Positions 6,069-9,022 of a stretch of 9,022 nt of DNA are shown here, in pieces. The notes beneath the pieces are model-generated. The model searched no databases. It worked only from the letters and a program-made list of their open reading frames with translations, and had not been told where the DNA came from. Each line of letters begins with the position of its first letter. Within the stretch, counting starts at the first letter, position 1. Source of the DNA: Deltaproteobacteria bacterium (GTDB lineage: Bacteria > UBA10199 > DSSB01); the NCBI GenBank assembly GCA_021414045.1, contig JAIOPF010000155.1:1-9022 (forward strand), read 5' to 3'. The position numbers and the translations under genes were made by a program.

Positions 6069-8909
6069 ATGACTTGGACCCCCCTAGGACGAGGTTCTGA
6101 CAATAATTTTTACTACCGCAACGGCGATCAGTGGTTCAGCAACCCCACGGAACTTCAAGACCTAAGCGGTAGCGGTTCGGCTCCAGGCATCAATGACGAA
6201 GCTACGGCTGTTGCTGGGGCCCATCCCGATGCCGTGCACACCGGGACCATGCCCGAATCGAGTTGGCCTAGCGTCGAAGGCTGGACCCGGAATTACAACA
6301 GCACCGACGGGAGCTGCGCTTATACGCGCCCCGGAGCTAGCGGCGGGCCGGAAATCCGACGTACTTTTCCCCCCGGAAACCAAGCGGGAGTCCGCGCCGA
6401 TCTCGCCACGAATTCCGGCGTGCCGCCGGCGGCTCCGGGACCTGCACCCGTCAACGAGATGCCGGTCTACGCCCCTCCCGGAGGGTTTTCGGCTCCGCAA
6501 TGGTTCATGAGCTCTCCTGCCGCTTCGCGGCTGACCGCAGCAGGTATTGATCCGGCGGCTTATTTCTCGGCCACCCGTGGAGACCAATACGGCACCGCCG
6601 GCACCGGCCGAACCAACTATCTCAATGGCATCGGTAATACTCCTGCCGGAAGCTCCGGAGATGCCGACCTGAGAAACCGAATGGCGACGGGGACCGCGGA
6701 TCGCTATTTGGATTATTATCGTAGTCAAGGCGTCGAGGTCAGCGTGGCGTATAATAACTTACGATCGCGCGGTATTCTGGCCGAGGGAGCCGCCACGCCC
6801 CCCGACTGGGGCCATCAAACGGCTTTGGGGCCCGATGACGTGCCTCATACGGGTTCGGGTGCCAGTTCCGTCTCGACCGTCACTCCTCAGGCTTGCAACG
6901 GGAATTTGGCTGAACTGGAATCCATGCGCGGCGCCGGGTTGGGCGCAAATCCCGCAGCTCGCACTGATCGCGTTCGTGAGGATACCGCGCGGCTCAATCT
7001 CACCAACGGTTGGGTGGACCGGATGGCCGCACAACCGGGTTGGACCCGGGAGAGCGCCCGAGCCGTTTTACGCAACATGGATCCTCCCTTGCTGGGCACC
7101 AACGGACGCATCACGAGTTTTGATACCAATGCGGCGGCTCATCGTCTTTACGATGTTCCCGCGGACACTCGCGTCGACGGAACGCATGACTTGCCTCCAG
7201 GCTCCGCGTTGCGCACCCCGACCATGGGTGGCATCGCCTTGCGTCCCGATCAACCGACGCCCCCCCCGACTCCGGGCGTGACGCTTTCGCCTTTGGCCGC
7301 GGGTTTTGTCCGCGCCCGGCCTCCCACCGGCCCTGCCGGTGTGGCTCCGGGTGGAAGTCCCGGAGCGCCAGTCGGCTCTCCTACCGGCACCGGAGGTTTC
7401 GTTGTTGGCTCGCCGGCGGCGCCCGGAGGTTCCGCGACCATCGTCGGTCCCAACGGACAACCGATCACCCTTCCGCCGGGCGTGGCGGTCTCGCCGGAAT
7501 TTTTGGCGGATTTGAATGCGGGCTATGGCATGGCTTTGGCCACTCAGGGAGCCGCGGGCGCCGCGCCCGGGAGTCCGGGAGCAACGGGTTCTCGCTTTGT
7601 TTCAACCGGTTCGGCGACGGGCTCGCCTCCCGCCTATTCTGGGGAAGGACCCGTGACCTCCGATATCACTCCTGCGGCTTCCGGAACGCCAGAAGCGACG
7701 GCCTTGAGCGCCGAGGCCGATCGCATGGCGGCCGTTGGTTTTTCGCCGGCCGAGATTTCCGAGTATCAGCGGCAATCGAGAAATCGCCTCGGTCGCGAAC
7801 GAAGCGCCGACGAGATCGGGCACAGCTTCACCGCCGACGGCGGCGGCGCCATCCCGGCCGATCAGCGTGCCGGTGTTCTGACTTCCACCCGCGCTGGAAT
7901 GCGCACTTACTTGGTGCAAGAGGGCGCCGACGGCATTCGCCGCATGGATCCGAGCATCTCCAATGAAGATGCTTTGCTCATGTCCGAGCAGATGTACCGT
8001 GAACGCTCCGGGACCGGCAGCACCGGCACCTCCGGAGTCAGCCCGGACGCGACGCTGGATCAGATGCTCACCCATCGCAGTGAAGTCGGCGCTGACTTGC
8101 GCTACGCGGGAATGGCCGGGCATCCGGAACGCATGACTGCCTTGCGCGAACGGACGAATACCCACGAAGAGAATGCTTTCTACGAAGCCGCCCGCGCCTC
8201 GGTTCCGGCGGGCGACCGCGCCTTTTACGGAAATACCCCAGAAGGGCGTCGTAACTTGCGTCTCTACATGGTCAGTCGCGGAGGTGATGGCATTTTCAAC
8301 AGCCCCAGCGGCATGCGTCGTCTGCGCTTGAATGCCGAAGGCACCGGGCCGGACTCCGGTCTCGGCACGAGTCTGCATAATTTTAAGTCAGGCGAGGGCG
8401 CTACGGGATCGGCTTCCCGAGGCGCTTTGGAAGGCCGTTTGAGCACGGCGGGCGGAGGCAGTTCGGAGCGTCCGGACTTCGCGTCCATTCCCGGCCTCAC
8501 CGGCGCCGCCCGCGCCCAGGCTGAGGTGAACTGGTTGCAAACTCAGAATAGCCAAGCTCACGATGACGCAGTTCGGCTTCGCGATCATACCTGGAATCTC
8601 GAACGCTATGGGATGGAAGTTCGGGACCGACGGCAGGATACCGCCGTGACCCAGGCTTTTCAGTATGCGATGGATCGCCAGCATAACCGGGATCAGAGGG
8701 AGTTGGCGCGCGAGCAAAACCTTAATCAATTGACGAATCAATTCGCCAATCAAGGCATGCAACTGATGCAGTCGCAGATTCAGCAGATGAACCAGTTGAC
8801 GTTGCAGCAGCTGCAGGCGATGAACCAGATCACCCAGGGTTTGATCCAGCAAGGCACGCCCAAGCCCTTCGACATCGTCATGGGCATGCTGCAAGGCGGC
8901 CGCCGCTAG
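6069..8909 (+). CDS. Large modular Gly/Pro/Ser-rich protein with Gln-rich C-terminal helix, unknown function (946 aa)
   Basis: Not recognised. It has no signal peptide or membrane helix. Modules: residues 1-30 are rich in aromatics (WTPLG, then NFYYRNGDQWFSNP), faintly like small W-YY-W protein-binding folds. Residues 135-245 begin with FSAPQWF and look partly helical, and 275-360 contain another helical stretch. A disordered Pro/Gly/Ser/Thr linker spans 394-530. Residues 545-745 hold two copies of a module of about 30 residues (595-623 and 712-742, pattern [IV]PAxxRA ... RxY[LM]VxxGxDGI). A Gly/Ser region follows, then a long predicted helix from about 812 to 930. The last 45 residues of that helix are almost all Gln, Asn, Leu, Met and Ile, suggesting a coiled coil. 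The start is fixed by GGAGG six bases upstream. The stop overlaps the convergent glutaredoxin stop. The architecture suggests a structural, adhesive or scaffold protein acting with the 506-residue neighbour; this is inference only. Confidence 0.85.
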   Translation: MTWTPLGRGSDNNFYYRNGDQWFSNPTELQDLSGSGSAPGINDEATAVAGAHPDAVHTGTMPESSWPSVEGWTRNYNSTDGSCAYTRPGASGGPEIRRTFPPGNQAGVRADLATNSGVPPAAPGPAPVNEMPVYAPPGGFSAPQWFMSSPAASRLTAAGIDPAAYFSATRGDQYGTAGTGRTNYLNGIGNTPAGSSGDADLRNRMATGTADRYLDYYRSQGVEVSVAYNNLRSRGILAEGAATPPDWGHQTALGPDDVPHTGSGASSVSTVTPQACNGNLAELESMRGAGLGANPAARTDRVREDTARLNLTNGWVDRMAAQPGWTRESARAVLRNMDPPLLGTNGRITSFDTNAAAHRLYDVPADTRVDGTHDLPPGSALRTPTMGGIALRPDQPTPPPTPGVTLSPLAAGFVRARPPTGPAGVAPGGSPGAPVGSPTGTGGFVVGSPAAPGGSATIVGPNGQPITLPPGVAVSPEFLADLNAGYGMALATQGAAGAAPGSPGATGSRFVSTGSATGSPPAYSGEGPVTSDITPAASGTPEATALSAEADRMAAVGFSPAEISEYQRQSRNRLGRERSADEIGHSFTADGGGAIPADQRAGVLTSTRAGMRTYLVQEGADGIRRMDPSISNEDALLMSEQMYRERSGTGSTGTSGVSPDATLDQMLTHRSEVGADLRYAGMAGHPERMTALRERTNTHEENAFYEAARASVPAGDRAFYGNTPEGRRNLRLYMVSRGGDGIFNSPSGMRRLRLNAEGTGPDSGLGTSLHNFKSGEGATGSASRGALEGRLSTAGGGSSERPDFASIPGLTGAARAQAEVNWLQTQNSQAHDDAVRLRDHTWNLERYGMEVRDRRQDTAVTQAFQYAMDRQHNRDQRELAREQNLNQLTNQFANQGMQLMQSQIQQMNQLTLQQLQAMNQITQGLIQQGTPKPFDIVMGMLQGGRR
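7851..7937 (+). repeat. Internal protein repeat, copy 1 (946-residue protein, 595-623)
   Basis: Encodes IPADQRA followed by RTYLVQEGADGI. It matches copy 2 at [IV]PAxxRA and at RxY[LM]VxxGxDGI, with two residues' difference in the spacer. The similarity is visible in protein but not as DNA identity, so the duplication is old. Confidence 0.55.
8202..8294 (+). repeat. Internal protein repeat, copy 2 (946-residue protein, 712-742)
   Basis: Encodes VPAGDRA followed by LRLYMVSRGGDGI, matching copy 1 in the same order. An acidic/aromatic run precedes both copies. A weaker third copy may sit at residues 192-224 (PAG ... RYLDYYRSQGVEV). Confidence 0.55.
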
Positions 8910-9022
8910 GCGCCGAGCTTCTTCGCTAATTCTCCGGAGGCATCCAGGGCCATGAGCTCTTGGTATCCCCCGATCAATTCTTCACCAATGAAGATCTGCG
9001 GGACCGTGCGCCAGCCGGTGCG
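8906..9022 (-). CDS. grxC: Glutaredoxin, C-terminal part, cut by the window edge
   Basis: The minus strand encodes 38 residues and TAG, open to the right edge. It reads WRTVPQIFIGEELIGGYQEL and then ALDASGEL: the cis-proline TVP motif and the GG turn that bind glutathione, both classic for GrxC-type glutaredoxins, followed by the last helix. The CPxC/CPYC active site would lie to the right of the window. Glutaredoxins are small cytoplasmic glutathione-dependent disulfide reductases. The stop codon (plus-strand CTA 8906-8908) interlocks with the TAG of the 946-residue gene in the palindrome CTAG, so the two convergent genes overlap by four bases and no terminator fits between them. Confidence 0.88.
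   Translation of the reverse strand, partial: RTGWRTVPQIFIGEELIGGYQELMALDASGELAKKLGA

Noticed and set aside
5851..6072. Possible frameshifted continuation of the 506-residue gene to the next start
   Set aside because: The alternative frame has no similarity to the preceding protein and a different composition, and the next gene has its own ribosome binding site.
7602..8378. Minus-strand open frame of 258 codons inside the 946-residue gene
   Set aside because: The plus frame has a strong ribosome binding site, 2.8 kb of open frame and an internal protein repeat. The minus frame has none of these.

Overview
The window looks like a chromosomal segment of a GC-rich Gram-negative bacterium. It carries cell-wall and housekeeping genes of ordinary bacterial type, followed by about 4.4 kb of two large low-complexity genes that I do not recognise. 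The PBP2, RodA and NagZ sequences read like those of the former Deltaproteobacteria and neighbouring phyla, but that placement is an impression from motif style, not a computed result. TAG is the commonest stop codon here: it ends trxA, nagZ, both large unknown genes and the glutaredoxin. The standard code is therefore in use.

Layout. (1) 2-1971, plus strand: the 3' part of mrdA (PBP2) and then rodA, the elongasome transpeptidase/glycosyltransferase pair. mrdA is interrupted by an in-frame TAG at 656-658, shortly after the KTGT motif. RodA appears to lack about 15 residues between two late membrane helices. (2) 2348-2019, minus strand: trxA (thioredoxin), convergent with rodA, with its own intrinsic terminator in the gap. 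(3) 2422-4335, plus strand: an orphan DppC/OppC-type ABC permease followed after 6 bases by nagZ, a GH3 beta-N-acetylglucosaminidase of peptidoglycan recycling. (4) 4336-4463: an intergenic region with two candidate tandem sigma70-like promoters and a good ribosome binding site. (5) 4464-5984 and 6069-8909, plus strand: two soluble-looking Gly/Pro/Ala/Ser-rich proteins of 506 and 946 residues. Neither has a signal peptide or membrane helix. The second has an internal duplicated module and a long Gln/Asn-rich C-terminal helix. (6) 9022-8906, minus strand: the C-terminal 38 residues of a glutaredoxin, whose stop codon overlaps the stop of the 946-residue gene.

How it fits together: PBP2, RodA and NagZ all act on peptidoglycan, and the permease next to nagZ could import peptides, possibly muropeptides, although no partner subunits are visible. 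The two large proteins are probably expressed together from 4383-4439. They share short motifs and composition, and are the best candidates here for an undescribed system. Nothing in the sequence tells what they do.
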